Shown here: positions 30,320 through 38,476 of the stretch, one piece after another
Position numbering within the stretch: position 1 is the stretch's first letter
How the letters are laid out: the number at the start of each line of letters is the position of its first letter
NCBI GenBank assembly: GCA_003153555.1
Contig: PLZS01000019.1
Coordinates: 4,141 to 57,245 of the forward strand
Source: Candidatus Melainabacteria bacterium
GTDB lineage: Bacteria > Cyanobacteriota > Vampirovibrionia > Obscuribacterales > Obscuribacteraceae
Direction: 5' to 3'
Length of the DNA stretch: 53,105 nt
Made by a program: the position numbers and the translations under genes
Notes under the pieces: model-generated
What the model was told of the DNA's origin: nothing
Databases searched by the model: none
What the model saw: the letters and a program-made list of their open reading frames with translations, nothing else

Positions 30320-31810
30320 TCAATCTTCAGAGTTGAGAAATAGTGACCGACCAGTTGGCTGGTGATGCGCTTGATTGGCACGCTGCCAAACACTAATCAA
30401 TAAAGTGTATGCGTCTTCATCACCCTTGACGGTCGGTAAGGCGCGATCAAAAGCGTAAATGTTCGAGTCGACTAAATGCAGCGTACTCGTTAATTGATCG
30501 ATTTTTTGCTTGTCTGCGCTTGCAAGCTCACTTTCAATCGCATCCAACAAATGCGTTGCGCATGTCAAAAAGAGTGGGGGATCATAGTTGCCGATCGCCA
30601 TCATATCAATCAGGAAAGCGATCGCAGAGGTGCTTCCGGCGCGATTATCTACCAGCTGCTTCAGCGAAAATTCCTTCGCTTTAACCAACTTAAAAACATC
30701 CATTTGATGACGTGCACTCTTTGAATATTGCTCGCGCGTCTTCTTCAGTTCAGCACCCTGTGCTTCAGGTAAAAACAATCCGAAAGAGAAGCAGCGCGCG
30801 ATCGTGCTTTCGTTAGGCGTAAGCAGTTCGCCTCCGCAATTGGCAAAATATCTTTTTAGTGCGTCAAAATTAAGTGGGAATGAAAGATCATCATAGTGCA
30901 GACTCTCCGAATTCTCGGCGTACGAAAGATCTGTAAATCCTCGGCTACAACAAAGCATTGCAAAAGAGCTGTTCGTCATCTTGCGCAGGTTGTCTATAAT
31001 CTCCAGCGCACCAATAGGAAGAGAAAGTGTGCCTTTATTCAAAGTATCAACATACTGACTCAACAGGCTATCGAAGTCTTGATTTTCGTAATAAGGCAGT
31101 TGAATAGGTGCTCCCACTCTTTGATGCAGCGACAACGTGTTAGACACCAAAGACGAAAGTGGCGCAATCGGATCGGCTTCAACTGACACTGTTATTTCAC
31201 GAGCGACTCCATTTTCGAAGCAAAAGCCATCTACACTAATCGTGTCAAAAACGGCGTTAGCAACGATGATTGGAGGATTTACGAAAGCAGTAGAATCTAC
31301 AACCCACTCAAAGCATGAAGTTCTAAAAGTTTGATCGTGAGCCGGATCGAAAACAGCGAAATCCAGTGCACCGCTTTCCACAAACGTTTTTAGATATGGG
31401 TTACATCGCCATATTTCAATGATCTCGGGAATGAAATCGGTCATCACATAGCGAATGTCCAAGTTCGTCAACTCGGAAATCGTTTGTTTCTGAACCATGA
31501 AGTCTTTAAGAAATCGATAGGCGAAACAACCAGAGCCAGTGCCCAGTTCCAACAAATAGACCGGTGCATCCAAATTGATATGTACGACACGCTCATTCAA
31601 ACAAGTCAGCAACAAATCCACGCAAGCTGAAACGGCAACCGTGCTAGCAGAAGTGAACGACGCTCTCTCTCGCCAGAAATTGATTCCGTTCTCTAAGTAG
31701 AATTGCCGCTGCAAAGCCCAAAGGATAGAACGAGAAAAACGGACGTCTTGCTCGATGATCTGTTTAAGAGAGGGTTGTTCACTGTTCTTGCCTACCGAAG
31801 ACTCACTCAT
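30320..31810 (-). CDS. Class I SAM-dependent methyltransferase-like protein with helical C-terminus
   Basis: A 496-aa protein. 'YLLELGTGSGCFAYRFLKDF' (~85-104) is motif I of class I methyltransferases and 'IRYVMTDFIPEIIEIWRCNP' a later acidic motif. The pattern is closest to the MidA/NDUFAF7 type. Residues ~370-480 look helical and TPR-like (LFLTCATHLLDAIESELASA). Protein methylation is possible but the substrate is unknown. Ends 48 bp from the zeta gene; the MBL protein gene ends just upstream on the same strand. Confidence 0.6.
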   Translation of the reverse strand: MSESSVGKNSEQPSLKQIIEQDVRFSRSILWALQRQFYLENGINFWRERASFTSASTVAVSACVDLLLTCLNERVVHINLDAPVYLLELGTGSGCFAYRFLKDFMVQKQTISELTNLDIRYVMTDFIPEIIEIWRCNPYLKTFVESGALDFAVFDPAHDQTFRTSCFEWVVDSTAFVNPPIIVANAVFDTISVDGFCFENGVAREITVSVEADPIAPLSSLVSNTLSLHQRVGAPIQLPYYENQDFDSLLSQYVDTLNKGTLSLPIGALEIIDNLRKMTNSSFAMLCCSRGFTDLSYAENSESLHYDDLSFPLNFDALKRYFANCGGELLTPNESTIARCFSFGLFLPEAQGAELKKTREQYSKSARHQMDVFKLVKAKEFSLKQLVDNRAGSTSAIAFLIDMMAIGNYDPPLFLTCATHLLDAIESELASADKQKIDQLTSTLHLVDSNIYAFDRALPTVKGDEDAYTLLISVWQRANQAHHQPTGRSLFLNSED

Positions 31811-31835
31811 TCAATGCACTCTGCGATGGTCCCAA

Positions 31836-32747
31836 CTATGCATCATTGAAATGCGCAAACCATTGTTTTGCCGGCAGCTTCATGAGCTCCACCAGTTGAG
31901 CAAGTTGTTTGTGCATTTCTTCGCGAGGAAGTTTAGCACGATCGCCGTGACCGGCTAACACCCACTCAAAATCGAAATCGAGTAACCGTGTCATCGACGT
32001 AGTTTGTTCTTCCCACGAATACCAGCAATGCCTTCTGAAGGCAACCAATTCCGAGCTAGCGGGATCGTATGAAAGATGATCCCCGGTAAAAAGAAACTTT
32101 GATCGATAAAGCAAAACCATGTGCCCTCGAGTATGCCCAGGAGTCGGAATTATCGTAAAATCGTCCGAGATGTTAATAGCATCGTTGTTTTCGATGATAA
32201 TTTCAGAATCAGGCTGCGCGCTAATTTCGCTGCGATGAATGATGCGCTGTGCACCGAACTCAGTGGCATAGCGTTCAGCATCAGCAACATCATCTTGGTG
32301 TGTCAGAAACAAATATTTAATCCCGCCCAAGCTCTCAAACTGCTTAACGAGGTGCGGTAAATATTTCGGCGAGTCGATTAGCCAGTTTCCATCGGCATGT
32401 TTCACAAAGAAACTGTTGCCGCCATAAGACTTCGGGGAATTAAAACCAGAGTAAAAGACATCGTCCTCAATTGGCAAAGGCAGGTCTTGCATGATCGCTT
32501 TAGCATCATTTGACTCCTTGGTGCCAATCGATCCGGTTGGGCAACAAAGCAGCGCGCGCGTAGCAGCCCGAACAGCCTCTGATGTTTGAGGCTGCGCGAA
32601 CACGAATGAATAATCTCCCTGATCGGCAAAAGAATCAGGCGCCAGCTGCCTACACGTGTCGCAGTTTATGCAGGTCGTGTCGACAAAAAAGTTTCCTGTC
32701 GTATTGTCTGGTACAACTTTATTGATGTCAGCCATAGCACGCTCCAT
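31836..32747 (-). CDS. Ferredoxin-metallo-beta-lactamase fusion protein
   Basis: A 303-aa fusion. Residues ~20-80 are a ferredoxin: FVDTTCINCDTCRQLAPDSF with three Cys, and LLCCPTGSIG with the last ligand(s). Residues ~105-300 are an MBL fold: 'NWLIDSPKYLPHLVKQFESL', 'YLFLTHQDDVADAERYATEF' (with the HxxDxxD-like metal motif), 'TPGHTRGHMVLLYRSKFLFTG' split around the His, 'GDHLSYDP' and 'VLAGHGDRA'. Probably an oxidoreductase or hydrolase using an Fe-S cluster. Start at 32747 or at the Met five codons later. Confidence 0.82.
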   Translation of the reverse strand: MERAMADINKVVPDNTTGNFFVDTTCINCDTCRQLAPDSFADQGDYSFVFAQPQTSEAVRAATRALLCCPTGSIGTKESNDAKAIMQDLPLPIEDDVFYSGFNSPKSYGGNSFFVKHADGNWLIDSPKYLPHLVKQFESLGGIKYLFLTHQDDVADAERYATEFGAQRIIHRSEISAQPDSEIIIENNDAINISDDFTIIPTPGHTRGHMVLLYRSKFLFTGDHLSYDPASSELVAFRRHCWYSWEEQTTSMTRLLDFDFEWVLAGHGDRAKLPREEMHKQLAQLVELMKLPAKQWFAHFNDA

Positions 32748-32814
32748 TCCTGTTTCCTAATATACCAATGGAATTGCGGGTATTATCATTTATAGGTTGG
32801 ACGCACGCGGGAGC

Positions 32815-33753
32815 ATGGACAACGATATAGTGAAATTTGGATTAGCTGAGAGTAGGCGGTTGTTGTTTCAAATAAAGGCGCAACTAAAACGGTTAGGTGC
32901 CTGCAGGATGCCGGCGCTCCCAGGCATGGCGCTCCTAGGCATTGCGCTCCCAGCGCTCGTTCTCATTTTACTAGTCGCGCTTGGAGGCACAGCAGCAGAA
33001 GCTTACAGAGCTCCAGGACGTCCAGCTGCTGCTGCAAGGTCCAGCGGCAGCGCCACGGTCTATCCGGAATTTCGCAGCTCGTTCGGAACGATTCGTTGGA
33101 TTTCCGATCAAATGCCGATAAAAGTCTATATCGCCCCAGGATTGACGCTTGACAGCATTATTGACCCACAGCTTGGCGCGCCCATGACCAACGTGGATGG
33201 TCGCGATCGCTGGCCAGATTTGGTCGCCGACGTGGTCTCTAACCCTCAGCAATTCCAATCATTGCCTATCGCTCAGGGCTACGTTCCAGAACACTATCAG
33301 GCTGCCTTACAAGGAATAAACTCGTGGAAAGCCTTTGAGCGGGACGGACTCTTTAAATTCCAATTGGTCAACGATCCTGGCGACGCCGATATCTATGTCT
33401 TTTGGACAAATCACTTCGTGAACAAGCTTGGGCTCGGATTGTTCCAGAACGACATTCGCGGCTATACCGCCAAACGCAGCTTTCCCTACAAAGCAATCAT
33501 GTCCGGCAAGCAGGCTCAATTCAAGCCAGTTGTAACCCTGTTGAGGACGACAGAAGCTAACGGTATCACCATGCCTGCAGTTAAAATGAAGGCATCCGCG
33601 GCGCACGAGTTTGGTCACGCGCTTGGAATTGAAGGACACAGCCCTTATCCAAGCGACCTGATGAGCGTGTACTATGGACGTGGCGCGATCTCGACCAACG
33701 ACGCAGCGACGATCCGGTATCTCTACCACCTGACACCAGATTTGATACCGTAA
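32815..33753 (+). CDS. Matrixin-like zinc metalloprotease, exported
   Basis: The catalytic zinc motif is HEFGHALGIEGHSPYPSDLM (HExxHxxGxxH plus downstream Met-turn). The preceding domain has 'IRWISDQMPIKVYIAPGLTL', 'AALQGINSWKAFERDGLFKF' and 'GDADIYVFWTNHFVNKLGLG', the usual matrixin/astacin N-terminal strands and helix. A hydrophobic segment (MALLGIALPALVLILLVALG, then TAAEA) serves as signal or anchor. Start uncertain: ATG 32815 gives a long basic N-region, ATG 32908 gives a standard signal peptide but lies within a dispersed repeat. The next gene follows after 12 bp. Confidence 0.83.
   Translation: MDNDIVKFGLAESRRLLFQIKAQLKRLGACRMPALPGMALLGIALPALVLILLVALGGTAAEAYRAPGRPAAAARSSGSATVYPEFRSSFGTIRWISDQMPIKVYIAPGLTLDSIIDPQLGAPMTNVDGRDRWPDLVADVVSNPQQFQSLPIAQGYVPEHYQAALQGINSWKAFERDGLFKFQLVNDPGDADIYVFWTNHFVNKLGLGLFQNDIRGYTAKRSFPYKAIMSGKQAQFKPVVTLLRTTEANGITMPAVKMKASAAHEFGHALGIEGHSPYPSDLMSVYYGRGAISTNDAATIRYLYHLTPDLIP
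32895..32924 (+). repeat. Dispersed ~28-bp repeat, copy b (in coding sequence)
   Basis: A slightly diverged copy (GTGCCTGCAGGATGCCGGC then GCTCCCAGG) within the 5' part of the protease gene. It encodes ACRMPALPG, the start of the signal peptide. It is followed by short imperfect echoes of GCGCTCC in the next 40 bp. Confidence 0.75.
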
Positions 33754-33765
33754 GCGGAGAGCACC

Positions 33766-34269
33766 ATGAACAGACCACCAAGATCTTCGGCTGCGGTGAA
33801 TCCTGCTCAAAATGCGCGTTCGAGCGAACGCGTGCAGTTGTTGTTGATGAACATGGGCTTGTTTCTCTTTGTAATATGTATGAGCTGGTGGGGACTTACC
33901 TGGATGCTCAGCGATGTAACCGGAGAGTACTCAGCGACCGATCCTCGTCTTGGGATAGTCAGGATGTCCCTTGTTCGCAGGGCAGCCAATATCAAGGGCG
34001 AGTTGTCTTATGGTTCCGGCGCGATGCTCGAAATGAATACTTCAAAGCTGGACCCCGACGCCAAAATCGATCTAACTTTTGAGCTGCCTCAAAGATGGGT
34101 CGACGAGGGACAGACTTATCGTGCTGTCCAATTTCACGGCACGATTAAGGACGGCATCGCATCTGGTGTCATCCAAGATGGTGCAGGCGTATTTCCAGTC
34201 AAACTGGAAAAAAATTCAATAGCTTCCATATACCGCCAGATTCAATCACATCTACCCTTCAGCGGTTGA
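33766..34269 (+). CDS. Single-pass membrane protein of unknown function
   Basis: A 167-aa protein with one transmembrane helix at ~25-47 (LLLMNMGLFLFVICMSWWGL) and a beta-rich extracytoplasmic domain (IVRMSLVRRAANIKGELSYG, 'IDLTFELPQRWVDEG', 'VQFHGTIKDGIASGVIQDG'). GGAG precedes the ATG. It lies 12 bp behind the protease gene and is likely cotranscribed, so it may be a partner or inhibitor of the protease. No family recognised. Confidence 0.7.
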   Translation: MNRPPRSSAAVNPAQNARSSERVQLLLMNMGLFLFVICMSWWGLTWMLSDVTGEYSATDPRLGIVRMSLVRRAANIKGELSYGSGAMLEMNTSKLDPDAKIDLTFELPQRWVDEGQTYRAVQFHGTIKDGIASGVIQDGAGVFPVKLEKNSIASIYRQIQSHLPFSG

Positions 34270-34310
34270 TACTCAATTCTTTAGCAATCAAAAATCGGAG
34301 TGCACCAACA

Positions 34311-34342
34311 AAGAAATGGCACCAAATAAAATGCCATTTCTT
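34311..34342. terminator. Hairpin terminator between convergent genes
   Basis: AAGAAATGGC (34311-34320) and GCCATTTCTT (34333-34342) are perfect 10-bp arms around an A-rich loop. It sits between the plus-strand membrane protein gene and the minus-strand GlsB-like gene. Confidence 0.65.
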
Positions 34343-34389
34343 GATAATCAGGTAAACCTAGATCCGGATCTTAGCAGTCAGTTTTACAA

Positions 34390-34659
34390 CTAAGCTCTTC
34401 TAGAGCGGATTCCACCGGAAATAAGCGAAAACAAAAATACAAACAGTGCAGAACCGACAATGCACGGAATTAGAGAAACTCCAGCCAGGTCAGGTCCGAT
34501 ATGTCCGAGCATACTACCGCCTACCCAGGCACCAATAATACCGACGATGGACGATATTATTAGTCCGCCCGGCATCGAGTTCGGAACCATACGCTCAGCC
34601 AGAAAAGCACAAGCTGCGGCTACCAGCAGAAACAAAATGAAGCTCAAAATTCCCATCAC
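34390..34659 (-). CDS. GlsB/YeaQ/YmgE-family stress-response membrane protein
   Basis: An 89-aa protein with three hydrophobic helices: 'GILSFILFLLVAAACAFLA', 'GGLIISSIVGIIGAWVGGSM' and 'SLIPCIVGSALFVFLFSLIS'. The 'P.....G.i....lGiiGA..Gg.l' pattern is that of the transglycosylase-associated/GlsB family. Slightly shorter spacing than E. coli YeaQ. Small general-stress membrane protein; single gene. Confidence 0.87.
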   Translation of the reverse strand: MMGILSFILFLLVAAACAFLAERMVPNSMPGGLIISSIVGIIGAWVGGSMLGHIGPDLAGVSLIPCIVGSALFVFLFSLISGGIRSRRA

Positions 34660-34813
34660 TCACCCCTTATAAACCTGCACGTAGAGAAGCAAGCGACCAC
34701 GGAAAAGTTCCCTCTCAAGGCGGTCGGTCAGATATATGAAGTTATAGTCGATGCCTTTGAAACGAGTTCTACTATTTCCATAACTTTCTCCTGTTGGTGC
34801 TCGTCCAAGGCGC

Positions 34814-35743
34814 CTAGTTCAGCGTTGTACAGCTTCGTTTGTGCGTTACTTCAATAATCGTTGCGGCAGGTGGGCAGAATAATCTGAAGTTTGTGCGAGG
34901 ATCGGCGCTGAGACCGCGGGAGATGTGGAACGCGGTCTTACCACGGTGAGTAATTCCCGAGGCTTCGTGTCGGGCAAGTTCAGAGTCCGTGATGATTGCT
35001 CCGAATCCGGGAACACGAACTTGTCCACCGTGAGTGTGACCACCAAGAGCGAAGTCAACTCCGGCATTCTCGAAGTAGTGAAGATGTCTGGGCATATGGA
35101 ACAACGCAAGCTTCACGTGACCATCGGGAGCTTTGGCAACCAGCTCCGTAAGCTCTTCTTGCGTGATTCCTGGATAATCAACTCCGACTACGTGCACACC
35201 GTCGTGTGTTCTTGACTCATTGAGCAGCACGTCGTAACCATTGTTTTGAAGAGCATTAATCATCGGCTGCACATCTCGGTAAACCATCGGATGTCTAAAA
35301 CGTCGATTCACGCGCCCAGCGATTTTATTGAAAAGGTTGTAATTGTAATAGTCGTGATTACCCAGAACGGCATAAGCGCCCAACCTTGGACGTCGGGACA
35401 AAAGCGAGTTGGCGTATTTAAGACCTGTATAGTTTTCGAAAACGTCACCAGTGAGAATAACGAAATCAAAATCATCGTCGGTGATCTGCTCTAAAAATCT
35501 CAGCTTGTGCGATTCTGGTTCGCTCAGATGCAGGTCAGAGAGATGCAGGATTCTATAAATTTTCGCGTCCACTCTTTCGCTGCTAGCGTGGGAATCGATG
35601 GTCTCAGGTTCGCCACCATAGGTGGTTATACGCACCGTTTCCAATTTGTAGTTGCGTGCTTCCACCTTGCTGGCATATAGATAGACGCCGAGACCGGTTA
35701 ATAAGAAGGAGCCCGCGAGGATAGGGAGGGTCTTTTTGTTCAA
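34814..35743 (-). CDS. Membrane-anchored metallophosphoesterase (YkuE/LpxG-like)
   Basis: A 309-aa calcineurin-type phosphoesterase with an N-terminal membrane segment (ILAGSFLLTGLGVYLYAS). All metal-ligand motifs are present: 'ILHLSDLHLSEPESHKLRFL', 'FVILTGDVFENYTGL', 'AVLGNHDYYNYN', 'LALFHMPRHLHYF' and 'GVDFALGGHTHGGQVRVPGF'. Relatives include YkuE and UDP-2,3-diacylglucosamine hydrolases (LpxG). Start is TTG at 35743. Two copies of the dispersed repeat lie just upstream in its leader. Confidence 0.87.
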   Translation of the reverse strand: MNKKTLPILAGSFLLTGLGVYLYASKVEARNYKLETVRITTYGGEPETIDSHASSERVDAKIYRILHLSDLHLSEPESHKLRFLEQITDDDFDFVILTGDVFENYTGLKYANSLLSRRPRLGAYAVLGNHDYYNYNLFNKIAGRVNRRFRHPMVYRDVQPMINALQNNGYDVLLNESRTHDGVHVVGVDYPGITQEELTELVAKAPDGHVKLALFHMPRHLHYFENAGVDFALGGHTHGGQVRVPGFGAIITDSELARHEASGITHRGKTAFHISRGLSADPRTNFRLFCPPAATIIEVTHKRSCTTLN

Positions 35744-35824
35744 GGCAGTAGTTTCCGGGTTGTGAGCGAGGGAGGGGATTTATTGAGTATAGGCCAGGCA
35801 GAATGGCGGCGCGTCCCTGGTTAT

Positions 35825-35853
35825 GTGCCGGCAAGGATGCCGTCGCTCCCAGG
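35825..35853 (+). repeat. Dispersed ~28-bp repeat, copy c1
   Basis: One base different from the consensus (GATGCCGTC). It lies in the 169-bp gap between the phosphoesterase and BioY-like genes, six bases before a second copy in the same orientation. Confidence 0.85.
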
Positions 35854-35858
35854 CTTAG

Positions 35859-35887
35859 GTGCCGGCAGGGATGCCGGCGCTCCCTGG
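35859..35887 (+). repeat. Dispersed ~28-bp repeat, copy c2
   Basis: GTGCCGGCAGGGATGCCGGC followed by GCTCCCTGG. Direct tandem of copy c1 with spacing of 34 bp. Confidence 0.85.
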
Positions 35888-35912
35888 TAGGCGTGCCGAG
35901 CGTAAATACAGT

Positions 35913-36749
35913 TTACTGCAACAGTTCTTCGATTCGCTGTTGCGCCATCCGGTCGTTTTGAGTTTTCAAGCCAATGTCAGGCGCTGTCAGCATTTCCACC
36001 AGGTAACGAATTGGAAAACCTAGCCCGATAAAAACAAGCGCAAAGAGTGCGTCATATGGCAGTGCGCACCAGCTCAAATTGCGAGCCTGGTCAAAAACCC
36101 ATGGCAGCCACTCAGGGCGGGCTCCTTCGAGCACGGAAAAAATCAACGCCGAGCCCATCAAATACAATAATCCGATTGAATGCACGGTGACTAGACCTGC
36201 AATCAGCGCAGCTATCTGCCTGAATGATGTTCGCTTGTCCCCGGTAATTTTCGCAACCACAAATGTCGCGGCGAGAATTCCCAGCAAATAACCGAATCCC
36301 GGCTGGCTATAGTAATCCAAACCGCCTCCCGCAGCGAGCGGGTTCAGTCCAAAGTATGGTCCGATTATTCCAACTAAAATGAATATGCCAGCTGCAATCG
36401 TGGCGATTGGCCAGCCCAAAGCATATCCAAGCAAGATAGCGATCGGTGCTTGAGGAGTGTAAAGGCTCATGCGAATAGGTTTTGAAGGAGTTGATATATC
36501 CGGAATGCGTACGAACTTGCCTAGTTTTTCTTTCCAGCCAATAGGCACCTGATCCAATGACTCTTTAGCTTGCAGCTGTGCCCATCTAGCCAAGTTCTGA
36601 CCAGTGGCGGTCGGCAAATCTAGGGCGATAAACGAGCTGAAAAAGAAGACCTGGAGACCTAGCAAAACAAGCACACATTGCCCTGCGATAGACTTTCTTC
36701 GTACCTTGGGAATGCGAATATTTGGCTTATTAGCGACGACTAGCTGCAA
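35913..36749 (-). CDS. BioY-like biotin transporter substrate component
   Basis: A 278-aa membrane protein. After an N-terminal helix ('CVLVLLGLQVFFFSSFIAL') and a ~60-residue extracytoplasmic loop come the BioY features: 'QAPIAILLGYALGWPIATIA', 'FILVGIIGPYFGLNPLAAGG', 'QPGFGYLLGILAATFVVAKI', 'LVTVHSIGLLYLMGSALIFS', and a last helix 'PYDALFALVFIGLGFPIRYL'. These match the S-component of biotin ECF transporters. The extra N-terminal loop is unusual compared with ~190-aa BioY. Start appears to be TTG. It lies 68 bp behind rimI on the same strand. Confidence 0.75.
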   Translation of the reverse strand: MQLVVANKPNIRIPKVRRKSIAGQCVLVLLGLQVFFFSSFIALDLPTATGQNLARWAQLQAKESLDQVPIGWKEKLGKFVRIPDISTPSKPIRMSLYTPQAPIAILLGYALGWPIATIAAGIFILVGIIGPYFGLNPLAAGGGLDYYSQPGFGYLLGILAATFVVAKITGDKRTSFRQIAALIAGLVTVHSIGLLYLMGSALIFSVLEGARPEWLPWVFDQARNLSWCALPYDALFALVFIGLGFPIRYLVEMLTAPDIGLKTQNDRMAQQRIEELLQ

Positions 36750-36817
36750 TGGAACGCGTTACCTTTGGCTGACCGGCCAAGTGTATTGTCGAACGCTAAT
36801 GATCTGAGGTCAAGTAG

Positions 36818-37474
36818 CTAGCACTCATCAGCACCCTTGAAGCTCGAACGCGAAGCCGCCTGATGATCGGATTTGCGGCTGGGTTTGGAGTCTGGCGCGT
36901 CCTGATGCTTTCCATTAGATTTGACTTCAGGAAAAGATTCAGCGGTTTCAAGTTCATTGAACTCGCCGCTTTGCTTCAAAAACAAAACTCGCGCATGCAT
37001 CAGTTCCACGAACTCAGGCGACTCAATGTTTTCGGTCCACAGAACAAGCGCATCTTCGTCATTGTCTTGGTAGTAATTTTTGCGCACACCAAGACTTTTG
37101 AAGCCGTATTTGTAATATAGCTGCTGTGCTGTTTCGTTGGACATGCGCACCTCCAGTGTGATCCAATGCGCTCCAACTTTTTTTGCTTCGACAATGTCAT
37201 TTATAAGCAGCCTCTCACCAATATAGCGGCGGCGATGATCGGGATGAACTGCAAGGGTGGTGATATGAGCTTCTTCGCCAATCAGCCAAAAGCCGGAATA
37301 TCCCAGAAGTTGATTTGCTGCACGATTGTAAGCGGCAAAATAATTGCCCATCGAATTGCTCAGTTCGTTAACGAAGGACTGATACGACCAATGATGACTG
37401 CCAAACGCTACCGGTTCGATGTCCATGACCTCTTCCAGGTCGCCTATATTCAGTGATCGGATTTCAACTACCAT
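36818..37474 (-). CDS. rimI: Ribosomal protein S18-alanine N-acetyltransferase-like GNAT
   Basis: A 218-aa protein; residues 1-150 are RimI: 'LGDLEEVMDIE'-type opening (here IGDLEEVMDIEPVAFGSHHW), 'LGYSGFWLIGEEAHITTLAV', acetyl-CoA loop 'HPDHRRRYIGERLL', 'WITLEVRMSNETAQQLYYKY' and 'GFKSLGVRKNYYQDNDEDAL'. The C-terminal ~65 residues are a charged, probably disordered extension (SRKSDHQAASRSSFKG). Overlaps tsaB by 11 bp, a common pairing in bacteria. Confidence 0.9.
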   Translation of the reverse strand: MVVEIRSLNIGDLEEVMDIEPVAFGSHHWSYQSFVNELSNSMGNYFAAYNRAANQLLGYSGFWLIGEEAHITTLAVHPDHRRRYIGERLLINDIVEAKKVGAHWITLEVRMSNETAQQLYYKYGFKSLGVRKNYYQDNDEDALVLWTENIESPEFVELMHARVLFLKQSGEFNELETAESFPEVKSNGKHQDAPDSKPSRKSDHQAASRSSFKGADEC

Positions 37475-38474
37475 GCGGTTTTTCTGACGCGTTTTTTTTC
37501 AAAGTGATAGAAGGACTGCGTAAATACAACGGCTTAACTGAATGATATGGGAATGCTTGTAACAACGAATCGCGAAGCAATTGGCTTTTACCCGCACTAT
37601 CAGATGAGCCGGACAGCTTGCCGCAGTCGAGCAGCTTGCTGCACTCCTCGGACAGACGTTCTTCGGATAAGCTAGCCTCGACCAACTTCAAAGATAACCT
37701 ATCCCATGCGATTTGGGCTTGTTTAGTAGCAATATTTTCAAGTATCGGCAATGACTCTAACCTGGGAGCGCCGGCATCCTTGCCGGCACCAATACCAAGA
37801 GAGCGCCCTTCGCGCTGGCTCACCAGCTTCTCCGGCGCCTCTTTGAGCTCGGAGAGAGCCTTTCCATCGAGGTACCAAACGGGAAATTCAGCGAATAGAT
37901 CGCCAAGCTCTTCTAGAGATACTGATGTAGGCGGGACGGAGGTATTGAATGTTCCGGTTGCTAATTCGCTTGCATCGAAGCACGCAGGATGCGTGCGCTC
38001 CATTTCGATCGGGCGGACATCCTTCGATGGGATCGCGGAGTCGGCGGCCTCGCGCTTCGTGGAGTCGGTGGACTGGCGGATCGCGGAGTCGTAACCGGCG
38101 ACGAAGTATCGCCCTCGACCTGCGGAAAGAAGAATCGCTGCCGGCAGTTCGGCGACGCTGGCATAACAATCCAACAAACTGACTGCAAGCAAAGGTAATT
38201 GCAATCCCTGCGCAATTGTTCTGCCCGTAACGATACCGGTCCGCACACCGGTAAAGCTTCCTGGACCTTCACCCACGACAACGCAATCCAAGTCACTTTT
38301 ATTCCAGCCGGATTGTTTCATCAAATCGACGATCGATGGCATGAGAGCTGCAACAGCCTCCTGCCTTGTTTGCGAATCAACTTCGGACACGACCAATTCT
38401 TTCACCGCGCGACCATCCTCAAGTAATGAGAGATGAATCTCGTTAGTGCTGGTATCGAATGAAAGGATGCGCAC
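37464..38474 (-). CDS. tsaB: tRNA threonylcarbamoyladenosine biosynthesis protein TsaB
   Basis: A 336-aa TsaB; the N-terminal 110 residues are canonical: 'MRILSFDTSTNEIHLSLLED', 'LMPSIVDLMKQSGWNKSDLD', 'VVVGEGPGSFTGVRTGIVTG', 'PLLAVSLLDCYA'. It acts with TsaD and TsaE in t6A synthesis on ANN-decoding tRNAs. It is about 100 residues longer than usual because of low-complexity insertions (YDSAIRQSTDSTKREAADSA) and an in-frame dispersed repeat encoding GAGKDAGAPR near residue 230. Two bases separate it from secA. Confidence 0.92.
   Translation of the reverse strand: MRILSFDTSTNEIHLSLLEDGRAVKELVVSEVDSQTRQEAVAALMPSIVDLMKQSGWNKSDLDCVVVGEGPGSFTGVRTGIVTGRTIAQGLQLPLLAVSLLDCYASVAELPAAILLSAGRGRYFVAGYDSAIRQSTDSTKREAADSAIPSKDVRPIEMERTHPACFDASELATGTFNTSVPPTSVSLEELGDLFAEFPVWYLDGKALSELKEAPEKLVSQREGRSLGIGAGKDAGAPRLESLPILENIATKQAQIAWDRLSLKLVEASLSEERLSEECSKLLDCGKLSGSSDSAGKSQLLRDSLLQAFPYHSVKPLYLRSPSITLKKNASEKPHGS
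37761..37790 (-). repeat. Dispersed ~28-bp repeat, copy d (in tsaB)
   Basis: Perfect consensus in the minus orientation, in frame within tsaB. It encodes GAGKDAGAPR, a segment that has no counterpart in usual TsaB proteins. Confidence 0.88.
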
Positions 38475-38476
38475 GC

